A stretch of 64,000 bases of DNA from Clarireedia homoeocarpa. Its lineage: Eukaryota > Ascomycota > Leotiomycetes > Helotiales > Rutstroemiaceae. This document shows positions 47,701-60,272 of this stretch, piece by piece. Position 1 is the first letter of the stretch. The number at the start of each line of letters is the position of its first letter. The DNA lies in contig LNKV01000011.1 in NCBI GenBank assembly GCA_001465935.1, forward strand, positions 250,743-314,742. The letters run 5' to 3'. The translations under genes were made by a program, and so were the position numbers. The notes below the pieces were generated by a model. It did no database searches. It was not told where the DNA came from and saw only the letters and a program-made list of their open reading frames with translations.

Positions 47701-48991
47701 ATTGATGAAATCCATTTGACTCTCTTTAGGTCTGCAGGGCCTTTTCTATGTCGCAGCAAAAAGTGATCAAATCGCGTTCGCGTAGGTTGTTTCTCTGCTC
47801 ATGATACTTTCCGGCTATCTTCTCCCATTCGTGTTCTCTTCTGTTCAGACGTCCTAGAGATTACCCACTTACTTATTGGTGCGCCGCCGGCATTTTACGA
47901 TGTGACTTGACAGACGCGTAACTTTGTAACTTCGTAACCTATAGCGTAGGTAGAACTGCCCGGCGACGCTTTGTCTACTAAGAGACCCATGAATTGCTGG
48001 TCGATTGCTATAAAAACCACGATCACGCTTCTCCTTCGTAAAGAATTCTTCATCAGAGTCCTGTGGAACATAGATTATTGAGACTAATTATCTCTCCGTA
48101 CTGCAGCGAGAGCCAGGAATGTAGACGGCCAGCTCCTTCCGAAATAAATTTGCGCAATCTTCAAGGTTGACTATATTGTAAAATGTCATAGGGGAAGCGG
48201 CGCTTATTCCAATACGACATACCTATCTAGTTTCTAATGCCGTGCCTCTCTCTGATTTCTTACTCCCTACAGAGTCTCATATCTTTTTTATCACTCAATT
48301 TCCAAGGGTCTTTGGGCACAAATACTCAGTCCCAATGGTCAGAACCTTTGTGCCACAATCTCTCTTCCGTGCCGTGGCTGCTGAGCCGTCGGCGTGCCTC
48401 ATTCCTATTTCATTATCCCATATCACCGCATATCTTCAACATCCACACTATGCAAGCAAGCCCGTGGGGACCTGTCCGTCATACCCGCCCGCTAGAATCC
48501 TTTCAAACCCTGGTTGGTTGAGTTTACCCACGAGTCATACTGGGCCTAGCAGCGACGGACTTGCGCCACAAACAACCAGATTGAAAGGCATTTCGACACA
48601 GATTGATGAGAAAACCTGTGTAATATGTACTGTACCTAGATATTTGAACTCAATCTTGGTATCCCTCTGCTGCGCTATGCATCCGAACGTTCAAAAAAAC
48701 GCCTGGACGAAATTGTAACGTACGTATCAAAAACCTTTTGAGGTTCTATGCCCATGAGCCCTGGAACAGCGGGGATCCATTTGCGCTACAGCTTTCGCCA
48801 ATCGCGCATATGCTACCTATGCTCCTAGATACATGCAGCGAGAAGCACGTACTTTAGCATGTAACTCCCGTGCAAGAGACCAGGTATTTGAGCAGCAAGT
48901 GGAACGGGCCACTTGGAACGTCTTTGCTGCAACAACCAACGTTGTTATCACAGTACGTGCTCTGCAGTAGGGCATCAGAGATTGAAACCGA

Positions 48992-49048
48992 TGCTACTGC
49001 TACTGCTACTGCTGCTACTGCTGCTACTGCTACTACTACTGCTACTGT
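48992..49048 (+). repeat. GCTACT / GCT trinucleotide array
   Basis: About 57 bp of mixed GCT and ACT triplets. All six frames are open across it, which makes the poly-Leu, poly-Ala/Thr and poly-Val/Ala ORFs seen here artefacts. Confidence 0.9.
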
Positions 49049-49712
49049 ACAAAAACACCAATTCCAAACCGTATGCACGTCAAGCAAGCTGTGATGTGAT
49101 TTTGTGCTCCTTATCCTCCCCCCAAATCGCGAATCGCAAATCGCAAATCTTACATCTCCAAGGTGCAGCTCTCTCTTTAATGTCCGAGATTTAATATACA
49201 AGTAGCAACCTGAAGAGACGGACCACTCGCACCCAGCACCCACTTGTAGCGTCGTAGGGACTTTACAACCTTCCTACCTAGTAGGTCGCTCGTATAATTA
49301 ATGTGATTGGCGGCCAAAAAGCCGTCTCGAATTCCCCCATCATCGACTCCACCTCACCAATCAGAAGCTTGCCAAGAGAGCTAAGCAGCTACCATGCCTT
49401 GACCTCCCTGGTAAAAAAAAGATACTTGCTACCCATACCCTACTGCTTACCGTACCTCTTCCTTGCATCTGGCGCAGTTCAAAATTCCTTGCTTAGCATT
49501 TGTCGCAATAGCTACATGGGTAAGTAACTATGTCCGCAGCAAGGTCCGTGTTCGATAGGGAATTGATAGATGATAGAGTAGAGCAAAGAGAAACAGAGAG
49601 CGAGTGAAGAGGGAGAGAAAAGAGAAGAGGGGAAGGAAGGGGAGAAGAGGAGGCCGAAGTGACTGGGTAGGGGGAGCTAAAGTCTTTTGTGATTTGGTTA
49701 CAACGATTTTGG

Positions 49713-49796
49713 TATTCTGTAATCTGTATTCTGTAATCTGTAATCTGTATTCTGTATTCTGTATTCTGTATTCTGTATTCTGTATTCTGTATTCTG
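49713..49796 (+). repeat. 7-bp minisatellite TATTCTG / TAATCTG, 12 units
   Basis: Twelve head-to-tail units. Unit types run in the order A-B-A-B-B and then seven A, where A is TATTCTG and B is TAATCTG, so one end is homogenised and the other mixed. Confidence 0.93.
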
Positions 49797-50205
49797 CTCC
49801 GTAGCATTTCACACAACTGATACCCCATTAGTCGTCGTCTAGTGATCAGCATTACATTTCAGCCGTCTATCAAAAAGTTATTGCCTTTCTTGATTGCCCG
49901 GTACTGGATGTAGACTAATGGCCAACTTTGAACCCGGATTATCCTCCGTCATATCACATATCTGTTGCGTCGGTACATATCTATATCCTGGGCGCAAAGG
50001 AGTCTCGCGTCGAAATTGACTAATCCTCTTCATCATCCTGCAAGTGGTCTCGGGGATTGTCATTTGGGGGGGGGGGTTTTTGTGGTTCTCTGCTCGAAAG
50101 CGGAGAGGAAGCCGATGAAAGGACTGATTTTTTGATCATTTCTTTCGGGATAAGTTAATAGGAGGCAAAAATGCTTAGTCAAAAGCAGAAGAATAAGGAG
50201 ACGAG

Positions 50206-50257
50206 TATCTTTTATAATCTTTAGCTAATAATATCTTTTATAATCTTTAGCTAATAA
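50206..50257 (+). repeat. 26-bp exact tandem duplication
   Basis: The unit starting TATCTTTTATAATCTTTAGC is present twice (50206-50231 and 50232-50257) with no mismatch. It is AT-rich. Confidence 0.93.
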
Positions 50258-50769
50258 TATAATATGACAAAAGAGAGAGAGAAGAGAGAGAGAAGAGAGC
50301 GAACGGGCAGTGTACGCATAAAACATCCAAGCTTTTTTGTTTTGGCTTCATCTGCCTATCCCATCCTGGGTAGCATTTCCCACCGGTTCATGGGCTTATG
50401 TTATGGACTTTTCCCAAAACTTGTGTCAAAGAAGATCGTGGGGCTACTACTGGGCTCGTGCTTACCTGATCGGCCGGCTTGATGCAATTGAATCATTCGA
50501 AATCTCCCCTCCTTCTCTTCCTTTCATTCGACAAGACCATCATCCACCAACTCCACCACCACCGTGTGTGTCTTCGATTGCCTGCCGAGCCTGCCATTCG
50601 TACTTCGCATGCGCGCTGGTAGATGAAAGAAGGAGCAGAGGGAACGCACGAAAGAGGCTTCTATCTTCTATACTTCTACCAGCTATTCGTCCTTGGCCTT
50701 CCTGCCAGTCATTTATACATCCATCCCTCCATTCCTCCATCCATCCATACACATCATCCTTATCGCCAG

Positions 50770-50886
50770 TCAAATATACATACACATACACATACTCACG
50801 TACACATACACACACATACACACACATACACACACACACATACACACACATACACACACATACACTCACATACACACACATACATC
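50770..50886 (+). repeat. (CA)/(ACACAT) array
   Basis: About 115 bp of ACACATAC/CACACA units upstream of RSC7. The Thr-His-rich and Cys-Val-rich ORFs over it are shadows of the repeat. Confidence 0.92.
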
Positions 50887-51731
50887 CAGCAGCAATAACG
50901 GGGAACTGGAAATGGGAGCTCGACTTCACTCATCCTCTCCTGTATATATTTTCGTCGCGTCATTGTTCTGATAATAGCCTATCTTCCCCTTCGTCCTCGC
51001 GTACTACAACCCGCTTGGCATACCTTTCCCGCCAGAGCTACCTGCTGCTTACTGGCCTCTCGACCTGCCTTGGCTGCCTACCTCCAGGTCTGTCCTCCAT
51101 CGTCTATCTTCACCAACCAAATGAATTCGAGAATCGCATCCACGTTCAAGCCCACGTTCGCCTTCACACATCCAAATAAAGAAATTCAACTCTGACTGCC
51201 GTATCGTGGCCACTTCGTCACACATCCTGTCCGTTCCGGTCAAGGTCTGGTCTGGTCTGGTCGCAAGGAAAAGGCTTCCCCCTTCCCATTTTCCGGGGCT
51301 CCAATAATTCGCGATCGCCCGGCCAAGGGTACCTTTCTTATCCGCTCGGTCTGGTATCATCATCCAAAATCCTCCACCCACACATAGTTCTACCTGCCGT
51401 ACCGTATTACATATTACATATTCCACCACCACCCCCCAAAATAGTGAGCTACAGACGAAAGCACCCGCATGCATGGTGCAGAACGAATCGGTTCGTTAAT
51501 GCAGCTGAACGGCTCTTCGGCCGCAGTCACCCAATTTCGTGGAGCTTGCAACTCCTGCTATTTTTTTTTTGCGACAGAAGCGTGAACGCGCCAAAGCGTA
51601 CGTGAACGTGTAAAAAGGCACAGCACTTTCTTGCCTTTGCGTCGCCCGACAATACCTGCACGGCTTTCCGCAATTTTACTTTCCTGTCTGTACTGCACAA
51701 CGTCAACTCGTTGTGTCGCGCAGCTCCCGTC

Positions 51732-53971
51732 ATGTACTCGGCCGTGACAAACGGGCTTGGAGGGGGTGGCAACGAAGGAGCATTCCAACCGACAACTATC
51801 AATCCACAAGCTCTGAATCAAGGTAACTGCTACACTCCCTATAAGCCATTCTATTTTAATTATTGGATGATATTCGATGATTCGAAATTGCCCAAGAACC
51901 TCATAGTGGTCTAACCTTATCATGAAATGTGGAGTATTCACTTACTGACGTCCAAAACCCATAGGAGCTTTACCCAGTCCCGCCACAGGAATCTCTTCAA
52001 ATGAAACTCCTCGAGGCATCAAGAGAAGTCGATCTCCAGATACTTACGGCGAGTTACCAACAGGAGAAAATTTGGCAGATGATGGTACGTCGTCATCATT
52101 TATATTCAATTCTCGCGTCACTATCGTGCCTGTTGCGATAGGTTTCATGCGCTGTCTACTGTTTCAAGAGATTTTACTAATAATCGTGTCTTATTCTAGG
52201 TGACTCTAAGCCGCGAAAGCGAGGAAGACCTATGAAGACCAGACCCGCTGGAGCAGATACTGCAAAACAGCCTTCAATGCCATATCCAGTCCAAGGTGTT
52301 ACCCCACAGACTCCACAATCTCAGCATACCGCATTACCTAACCAAACATCCATCATTACTCCCACTCAAGCCTCCCCACCCAAACCAACTCCGACCAAGT
52401 CGGTCATTAAAGCTTTGCCGACCGTCAGGGACCATACCACAGATCAATTAGGTCCAGAGGGAGACGAGTATATCCCACGAGAGTATGACGAGGCAGGCGA
52501 GAAGAAGGTCACAGCTACCGGTCAGCTACTCGATGGCCGCGAATACAAATGCCGAACATTCTATGTGCCCAATCGAGCCGACAAGCTATTCATGCTGGCA
52601 ACAGAATGCGCTAGGGTCTTAGGCTATCGGGACTCATATCTACTATTTAACAAGAACAGGTCGCTATACAAAATCATTGCGACCCAAGCCGAAAAGGAGG
52701 ATCTGATTCATCAAGAAATATTACCCTTTTCTTACCGATCACGACAAATTGCGATTGTTACGGCAAGATCGATGTTTCGGCAATTTGGTAGCAGAGTCAT
52801 TGTTGATGGACGGCGTGTTAGGGATGACTATTGGGAAGCGAAAGCTAGGAAGCAAGGATTTACCGAGGAAGATATGGCTGGAGAAAAACGCCCTGGTGCA
52901 GCCAAGGCAAGAGATGCTGCAGCTGCTGCAGAGGCTAGCGCTTCCGCAAACATTGCTCTAGCCCAGCATGGGGAGATCGTATATAGCAACAGTCCCGGAC
53001 ATTATTCGCTTCACGCACAACCACAAAACGTACCGCAAGGTGTGATAGGTATGCCTATCCAACACCCCCTTCCCATGATAACGACTCTTCCGGCCGATCA
53101 ACCGTTGAGAGACTACAGTAACATCCAGCGTCCGAGGCAGGAACTTGCTGGACAACCCTACCAAGACAGAACTCAACCCAGTCAGCCATCAGATATTAGT
53201 GCACTTGCGCAGCACACTGCGGAGTTCAACAAGCAGCTCAACCAACAACGAAATCGCAGCCACGACTATTTGGAGCGGAGGTGGAGACAGTCTCAAGACG
53301 GCCCACAAAACAACATGCCTATTGGAACCAGTGACGGCCTACCGGCGACACAAGCTCTACAATCGCCTCGCGCATCACAGAGTAATGCGCAGCAGTCGTC
53401 CATGGCCCATCAAGCCCCTCAGCACATGTTAAATGTGCAACCTTATTCCCAAGCTACGCACCAACCCAGTACTATTTCACAACCGCCAATCAGAGCTGCA
53501 TCCTCCGGCTCTATGCGACCTGAGCAGATGCCGGGGAGGTCGCCTAGTCTGTCGGGCGCTGCATCAACTACGATGAGCCAAAATGCGCCTATGTACCAAT
53601 ACGCCGGCCAAAACCAAATGTGGTCGTCGAACCAGCCACAACAGTCACCACAGCAACACGGTTTTTCGAACTATGGTTCGAACCCTAACCAACAATCTCC
53701 ACACCTTCAACAATCTCCTCACCAGCCCTCTCCCCAGGTTCGACACTCCAGTAGCAATCCGCAGATGCAACCAACATTGCAATATCCTGGCATGCCGAGC
53801 ATGGGCCAAGGCTATCCAGCTTCTGGTGCTGGAATGTATCGAGGTGATCAGGGTAGTCCGCAGTTTATGCAACCGGTGACTTCCGGTCCTCAGCCTGGAG
53901 CTCAGGGCTGGGCACCACAGCAATCTCCTGGACCCAACGCGTCTTGGGGCTGGACTGGGCAGCCTCAATGA
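51732..53971 (+). CDS. RSC7: RSC/SWI-SNF subunit, Rsc7/Swp82 family
   Basis: A subunit of an ATP-dependent nucleosome remodelling complex in the nucleus. Exons are 51732-51822, 51965-52084 and 52200-53971, with introns of 142 and 115 nt, for 660 residues. The N-terminus holds GIKRSRSPDTYGELPTGENL followed by an AT-hook-like KPRKRGRPMKTRP (about residues 74-86). The family domain runs about 147-300: DEYIPREYDEAGEKKVTATG, LLDGREYKCRTFYVPNRADK, ARVLGYRDSYLLFNKNRSLYK. The C-terminal half (about 320-660) is Gln/Pro/Ser/Ala-rich and disordered. The start was chosen because it is the first ATG in frame with two clean splice joins. The family includes yeast Rsc7/Npl6 and Swp82; Pezizomycotina usually have one member. 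Confidence 0.93.
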
Positions 53972-55328
53972 CCAAAGAGTATTCGGTGGTAATACAATAC
54001 ACAAGAATGATGGAATGAGGATGCAGCGCTTGTCGATGACTCACAAGAATGGTATATCCAGTCTTACCCTGGTCTCGAAGAGTAGCGAATGATCGCAATA
54101 AATATTGTGATTTGATCAACGTGTCTGGCTGCATTACCAAGTAGAAGGAGTTGGCGTCACTATTTGATTTCCTTTTGATATCCCTTGCTGTCTATTTTTG
54201 TTATTTCAAGGGCTGAGATGTCTGCTTGTATAGCTATGGTTCCTGTACTTTCGATTATCCTTCTTGTCATTTGTTTTTCCATCCATATACCTCTTTAGTT
54301 TTATTCTTAACTGTTGGGTGGTTCGGTTCATAGTTAATCTGTATTTGTTCTCTTCTTCAACTCCACTTAATTCTCGTTGTATTCCTTCTACTGAAGGAGG
54401 GTTACAACCTTTATCTGATTTTCTGCTCTTTTCATTATTTTATTGCTTGTCTTCCTACTTCATCTTTCACTTTACATTTGGGCTAGGGATCATCGATAGT
54501 ACAGCAACGGCTGGCTCTGGGATTTGCGATTTGCGATTTGCGTTGCAGCATAGGATAGGAATTGGGGGGGTTTAGCATCAATTTCAAGTTCGCTTGGAAT
54601 AGGAAATATGGAACATGACTATGGATATGAAATATGGAACTATGACTAGGGAAATCTTTTTTGGGGAATATACTTGTCACATCTTGACCTGCATTGCGAG
54701 CAAAGCCCGGGGCATTTAACACTACATTTACATGGTTGCTTTTCAGTGTGTGTGTATGTATGTATGTATGCAGTGTTTGGACATGGGAATGGACGAAAGG
54801 AGTTGGCGGGGTTTTTCTTCTCTTTCGCTTTTTTATTTATTTTTGGTCTTTTTTCTTTTGGTTTCCCCCTTTTTGCGGGAAGGGGGGTTTCTTGATACCT
54901 ACTGCTGGCTGGTGCTGGGTTACGGTCAGCTGTATATCTTCTGATTCTTCTTCATTCATCTACAAATTCCATTTCTAGTACTTATTCATTAGTTTGCTCT
55001 TTCTATTTTTCATATATATTGGATTTTCGCTCCTTGGATGGCTGTCCTCGTTGTTAGTGGCCCCCATCTTCATCTTCTGCTCCAGGCCTTTTGGTTCTTT
55101 ATCTTGCCTTGCGGTGTGTGGCTCTTGAAGATCATAATCTTGATGATGATGATATTAAATTAATGTGGTGAGATGAGATGAGATGAGACTATCCATCGTT
55201 CGTTCCTTCGTTTTATGAGACGTGTAGATATATATGCCTTTTTGATTCGCGCGCTGGACAAATCACGAATGTTTTTTTTTTTTGTGGGGAGGGGGGGGTA
55301 GTTAGTCAAGTCCTTGATATGTCAAGAT

Positions 55329-55386
55329 GAGTTGAGTTGAGTTGAGTTGAACTGAGTTAACTGAGTTGAGCTGAGCTGAGCTGAGA
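55329..55386 (+). repeat. Pentanucleotide array GAGTT / GAGCT
   Basis: About eleven units, changing from GAGTT to mixed (GAACT, GAGTTAACT) and then to GAGCT along the array. Confidence 0.9.
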
Positions 55387-55396
55387 TGCGCACAGA

Positions 55397-55441
55397 GGGA
55401 AAGAAGAAGAAAGAGAAAGAAAGAAAGAAAGAAAGAAAGAG
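55397..55441 (+). repeat. (GAAA)n purine tract
   Basis: GAAGAAGAAAGAGAAAG followed by perfect GAAA units. It is a homopurine strand. Confidence 0.9.
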
Positions 55442-55806
55442 AAATATGCGATATACCTTACCTACCCACCTACCTACCTATGGCAGTAATCAGGATAAAA
55501 CGAGATGGAAAGGAGAAGAGGGGCCTTTTTCGCTAACTCACTCACTCACTCACTCACTCCAAGCCCAGATGATGGATCGTGCATGCGGTTTGCTTTTATC
55601 GAACTTAGTTGGTACTGTACTGTACCTTGAGATTACTTATATATATATATAACGTACTTAACTAATACTAACTTACTTTACTTTTCTTTACTTCGTCCGT
55701 TGTTGTTCTTTTTTTGTGTTTGAGTGTATAAGCACTCACTTACTCACTCACTCACTTACTTGCTGCTGCTGCTGCTGCATGTATGCATGTATACATACAA
55801 AGAGCC

Positions 55807-55862
55807 GGTAGGTAGGGAGGGAGGTAGGTAGGTAGGTAGGGAGGGAGGGAGGGAAGGAGGGA
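55807..55862 (+). repeat. (GGTA)/(GGGA) array
   Basis: GGTA and GGGA tetramers alternate in blocks. Another all-G/A-rich strand in the same intergenic region. Confidence 0.88.
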
Positions 55863-56691
55863 TGTTCACAACTGTTTGGTTACTGCAGATACGTTACAGA
55901 CAGACAGAGTATGTATGTATGTATGTAATGGAATGGTTCCCTGACTACTAGCTAGCTACATTCATCATTTATTTCCTTCGACGCATACGCACTCTCTGGG
56001 CATAGAGAGATGGATGGATGGATGGATGGATGGATAGCTTGCCCGGATGAGTAAATTAAAACATCATGCATGTTATAATACTATACCATACTCCCAAAAC
56101 GCACCACCATATATAGTATACAGTATACAGAATACAGTTTATTTAGATATCCATCGAGGGCCTGTAATTGGGATTTCATTTATTGTTTCTAAATGTAGGC
56201 AGCTGTGTATTGGATTGTATTGCATCTATATATATATCCATCTATATATATGCACAGCTCAACCAACGTCCGTCATCCAACCACCATCTAAACAAGATCT
56301 ACCCCTAGCTGCCTACCATTTACTATACGTATTGCGTATACTTCCTCGCATTCTGTAATGCCAGCCTCCCTTCTCCTCCCTTCCACCTCCTCCCCCACTA
56401 GATCATTCATTCGTTCGTTCGTGCGTTCACTCATCATGACAGCATATTCGTATCCAAGCCACCCGAGCCCTCCATTCATCCGCAACACAGCCCCCAAACA
56501 CAGAAGGGAAAAATTGAGAAACCGCAACAAAAACTCCGTGTACCAACCAACCAATCCCCAAACCTCTTCCTAGCCCACTGTCCTTGTATCCGTCTATCTA
56601 TCATTCTATTTATAAAATACACATGCAGCCACACACACTTCTAAAACACTCTATCCATCATCTACCATCTACCGTCCCACCCCCTAGGAAG

Positions 56692-58865
56692 TTACATCCC
56701 CACCAACCCCTTCGCCCTCTTAACCGTAAGCAAACTTGTGCTAATCTTAAAGCTCATCCTCGCCTCAAAAACATACGTCTGCGGCCAATTATTCAACTTC
56801 AGTAACATCTCCTCGCAATCCAGTATCTTTTTCTTATGATACTCCTTCGCATCCACATCCCCATTAACATCTGCTGGCGGTGTGTCTTTCTTATGCCAAT
56901 CAATACATGCTAATTCGTAGTATGCTGATGGTAAAGTCCAGTCGTCTCTGAGGGGGCCGCGGGTCTTGTGGCTAGAGGTAATGGGTTAGTAGGGTGGAGG
57001 GAGATGGGTAGGATAATACTGTACATACCGTTCTGAATCGACGATTTCTTCCTTTAGAATTTTCCTCGATTCGGACCATTTCCCCATATTTCGCAGCATA
57101 CATGCTCGGAGTAGATGTGTGATTGCTCTATCATCTTCATCTTCATTACATTTCTCCGGACATGTCATTCTGTCATCCTGCAAACAGACCATGGACCTCT
57201 CAAGTTGTTCTGCAGCCGATTTCTTAACACCGTTCCAGAAATAGATCATCTCAACATATGGACTTGGCCCAATCGCATCCACGAGATCCACGCCCCAGGC
57301 TTTAGCGCGGGCTTCCCATTTCGCAACTTTGCTTACTATGTAAATATCAAAGGGAAGCTGTTTGGCCATGACTTTTTGTTTGCCAGCTAAAGGTGGTGCT
57401 TTAATGAAATACTCTGACGCTTTTTCTTTGTATCCTTGAGCGACTTTTGGATCTGAGAGACGGTTGTCGCGGTAGAGCTCTAGGTATGAGCATCCCGTTA
57501 GGTAGGCATACAGTGTCGGACTCCATGAGCTCAATTCTCCGCACTTAATCCATGCTTGCGCTGACGCATCATAGTCGTGGATGAATAATGTTACCAGAGC
57601 TTGCTCGAAGGTGTTGATCATAGCAATCTGCTTCATGCCACTTCGGGAGTTTTCCTCGATAATTGCCACGGCCGCTTTCAGATTTTTATTGTAGGATAAC
57701 ATTCGAGCTTCCTCGAGTTTCCACAGTTTAGAATCAGGATGTCGGATTCTCATCTCAGCAAGAAGCGCCTCACATTTCTTTTTCGGATAACCAGTGAGGT
57801 TTTCATCGGCATCAGCATCTGTAGGCAGAATATCACAAAAACCCACAAGGCCGTTATAGAATCCAAGAAGTACAATAGCTGCAATTGCACTGTTGAAGTT
57901 CGGGTACCTCGTTGCTTGCCATAACAACTTTGTTCCGCGTTCTCGGTCGCCTTTGAACCCAACAATGTACAGGATCTTGTTGAATATTGGATTTTCAATC
58001 ATGGAGAAGACTAGAAGGAGTAGCCCACAACACAATCGTGTTCCCGAGTGAATAAAAATATCGGTATGATTGGTGAATACTTTTGCAGCAAGTTCAGGTT
58101 CCACATCGAAAGGATTTGTGACGGAAGGTGGTGAAGGCGGTCTCGATACGTCAGGAAATTCGCCGTTGAAATCCTCCTCTTTTTCACTAAGATCATTGAC
58201 TGAAAGGTCTGCTGTCTCGTGCGTGATATCATCAAGTGTAACCTTTGGAGTGGGATTTGCTTTTCGGCTTGACCGAGTCGACGCAAGTGAGGTGGTACTC
58301 GAATTCGCAACCTCCTCCAAATATTTTGTTTCTATATCCAATATCCCATCTAATGTAAGATACGCCTTTCTCAACTTGTAGAAACCCTTGACAGCCTCCG
58401 TTATGCTCCCACTGAGGACCGCCGTGATTGCGCTCGTCAATTGAGCCCTGCAAGTACCTGACGTCAGCCTCAACCCAAAAACCACCAACATACACGGGCA
58501 ACTTACACAGAATAGCACAGCAAGTACTCGGTTCCCTGAGGATATATGGAAGATTGAAAAGCAGCTGGTTCTTTCTGAGCCTTCTTCATATCATCCCAGC
58601 TCTTAGTTTCCGCTTCCAACAAGATCGCTGATGCCTCTTTTAGCAATTCCTTCTCTACCCCCAGCATCGCAGCTATGAACCCTGATATACCTCTTCCCAA
58701 ATGATGGTACGAGGAATCCTGAGTTCGGAGCAATTTGTCCGCCTCAGCAATGTCGTCGTTCAGAAGCTTGAGCATCGCGTGCTCTACATCCTTCAGATGC
58801 TGTTCTTCGTCGGCCGCCACCATAGTCGGCGTTGCCTTTACGGCAGATCTAAACCATCGACTCAT
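56692..58865 (-). CDS. IML2: Iml2/TTC39-family protein (inclusion body clearance)
   Basis: Yeast Iml2 works with lipid droplets in clearing protein aggregates, and the animal relatives are TTC39 proteins with TPR-like helices. Exons are 58865-58507, 58447-57029 and 56971-56692, with introns of 59 and 57 nt, for 685 residues. Family blocks are SIYPQGTEYLLCYS running across the first join into VAQLTSAITAVLSGS, then EAVKGFYKLRKAYLTLDGI, LLWQATRYPNFNSAIAAIVL, and the C-terminal RDDWTLPSAYYELACIDWHK and CEEMLLKLNNWPQTYVFEAR. A polar Ser/Thr insert covers about 165-230, and a short hydrophobic stretch (TRLCCGLLLLVFSMIEN) follows. The last exon is needed for the conserved end. Confidence 0.94.
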
Positions 58866-59787
58866 CTTGAAAATCTTGTTATTCGAAGAGGGAGATGGTA
58901 TTCGTTCGCACTTCTGGAAGGTCTGTTGACCTTAATGGTAAGAGATGGTTGATCATGGGCTTTCACAGGACGAAACTCGAACTTATAAAGAGGACGAAAC
59001 ACCAATCCTGTCAACAAGCTTTAGCAGGTGAATCAAGAGCTTTGACGGTGCCCAATTCACGGTGAATGGCGAATGTTCCTGTTGGTGAAACACAAGTTGA
59101 TGGAGAGTCCAGTGCAACTCGGCCGGAGATTGCGGGGCAGATAACCCAGGCTTAAGTAAAGATGATGTAAGAAAAGTGACGCAGAACAATTCTTCTGGGG
59201 GAAAAGGGTTCTTTAAGGAATATGAAGTTGTATTAATGTATGTGTGAGTGAGTACCAATCAGAGAGATAAAATCTAGTAGGGGGAATGGAAAAGGTCAAC
59301 GAGAAGGTCTGTGAATGATGACGAGGCAATGGTAAAGTCAAAACTCACAACATGTAAGTCTTACGCTCTTTACTCGGAGCTCGGGGACTCGCAAGCACCC
59401 GAAACGAGCAGCAGTAGAACTAGTTTCAATGCCTTTGAAACATTAGGACATCTCGGTCAAATTTGTTGGAAGAGTCGCCCGTACGCAGGCAGGCAGCCTT
59501 CTCTTACCTAAGCTTCGAAAGAGTAGAGCTAGAGTAACAGTGAAAGAGTAGAACTAGAGTAACAGTGAGGCTTAGTTATACCTCCGATGTGGCGGCAAGG
59601 CTAAATTATTCCGGCGTGAATCTCTTTTATATCAAAGGAACAACCAAATAATCTAATCCAACCCATCCAACCCAACCACAACCAATCTACCCATATCGCC
59701 CACCACTCACCCCACCAATACGATCCCGAAGAAACCTACTCCAACCCAAAACCACCCAAAAACACACACACAAAAAGCGAATTCACC
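58866..59787. promoter_or_regulatory. Divergent promoter region, IML2 / SEM1
   Basis: It has a 25-bp tandem duplication at 59517-59566 (unit GAAAGAGTAGAGCTAGAGTA plus five bases, one mismatch) and a CCAACCCA/CCAACC-rich leader (59655-59760) just before SEM1. No TATA box stands out. Confidence 0.5.
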
Positions 59788-60272
59788 ATGTCCGCAGCCC
59801 CAGCCTCCGGTGCGGCCCCAACAGCCAAAGCCACCACCAACGATAAATCAGCAGCTGGTGAGGCGGCAAAGGACCAGAAGCCCGCTACTACGCTAGAGGA
59901 AGACGATGAGTTTGAAGATTTCCCCGTGGAGAGTATGGCTCCCTTGTTCTGCTTCCCCGCTCTTTCCTTGCATTGCATGCTCCAGTCTACGTTTACATGA
60001 ATGATATGATGATTGGGAGACCAAAAAAGAGAAATCCAAAATGCTGACATATTCACCAACTCTCTAGACTGGTCGAAAGAAGACACCGAGGTAGCGGGCG
60101 ACAGCACACATCTGTGGGAAGAGAGTTGGGATGACGATGATACGAGTGAGGACTTTTCGGCGCAGCTGAAGTATGTCTTTCCCCGTTTGTTCTACTGGTC
60201 TGCTAGATGCGGTGCTAATATGCTTTTGGCAGGGAGGAGTTAAAGAAAGTTGAGGCAAACAAGAAAAGATGA
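59788..60272 (+). CDS. SEM1: 26S proteasome lid subunit / TREX-2 component Sem1 (Dss1)
   Basis: A small intrinsically disordered acidic protein that stabilises the proteasome lid (Rpn3/Rpn7) and also joins TREX-2 and BRCA2-type complexes. Exons are 59788-59932, 60068-60170 and 60233-60272, with introns of 135 and 62 nt, for 95 residues. The family signature is complete: LEEDDEFEDFPVE, then NWSKEDTE (usually DW in relatives), then HLWEESWDDDD, DFSAQLKEELKK and a short basic end. The N-terminus is Ala/Thr/Lys-rich without motif. At this size and with three exons it is easily missed by gene callers. Confidence 0.95.

Larger units (their letters stand above)
44778..51731. other. About 7 kb gene-poor region upstream of RSC7
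   Basis: No gene could be supported on either strand. ORFs of 100-158 codons (for example 45575-45886 +, 48242-48718 +) lack domain motifs, consistent composition and splice partners. The left end is the promoter side of RRP44 and the right end that of RSC7. Simple repeats are listed separately. No tRNA, rRNA or transposase-like sequence was recognised. Confidence 0.55.
53972..56691. other. 2.7 kb convergent intergenic region, dense in microsatellites
   Basis: This lies between the ends of RSC7 and IML2. It holds ATGT repeats (54751-54770), GAGAT pentamers (55158-55178), C/TCACT arrays (55535-55558, 55733-55760), GCT repeats (55762-55777), ATGT (55909-55926), GATG (56010-56033) and TA-rich runs (56227-56250), plus T, G and C homopolymers. 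No gene was seen. ORFs here are shadows of the repeats. Confidence 0.65.

Noticed and set aside
48242..48718. 158-codon ORF (+)
   Set aside because: It overlaps another plus-strand ORF in a different frame and has no domain or family resemblance. It could be lineage-specific, but the sequence alone gives no support.
50540..50929. Cys/Val-rich and Thr/His-rich ORFs
   Set aside because: These are translations of a CA/ACACAT microsatellite, open in most frames because the repeat contains no stop.
54745..56040. Telomere or centromere repeat
   Set aside because: The arrays are short, different microsatellites, not one long family, and housekeeping genes lie on both sides.
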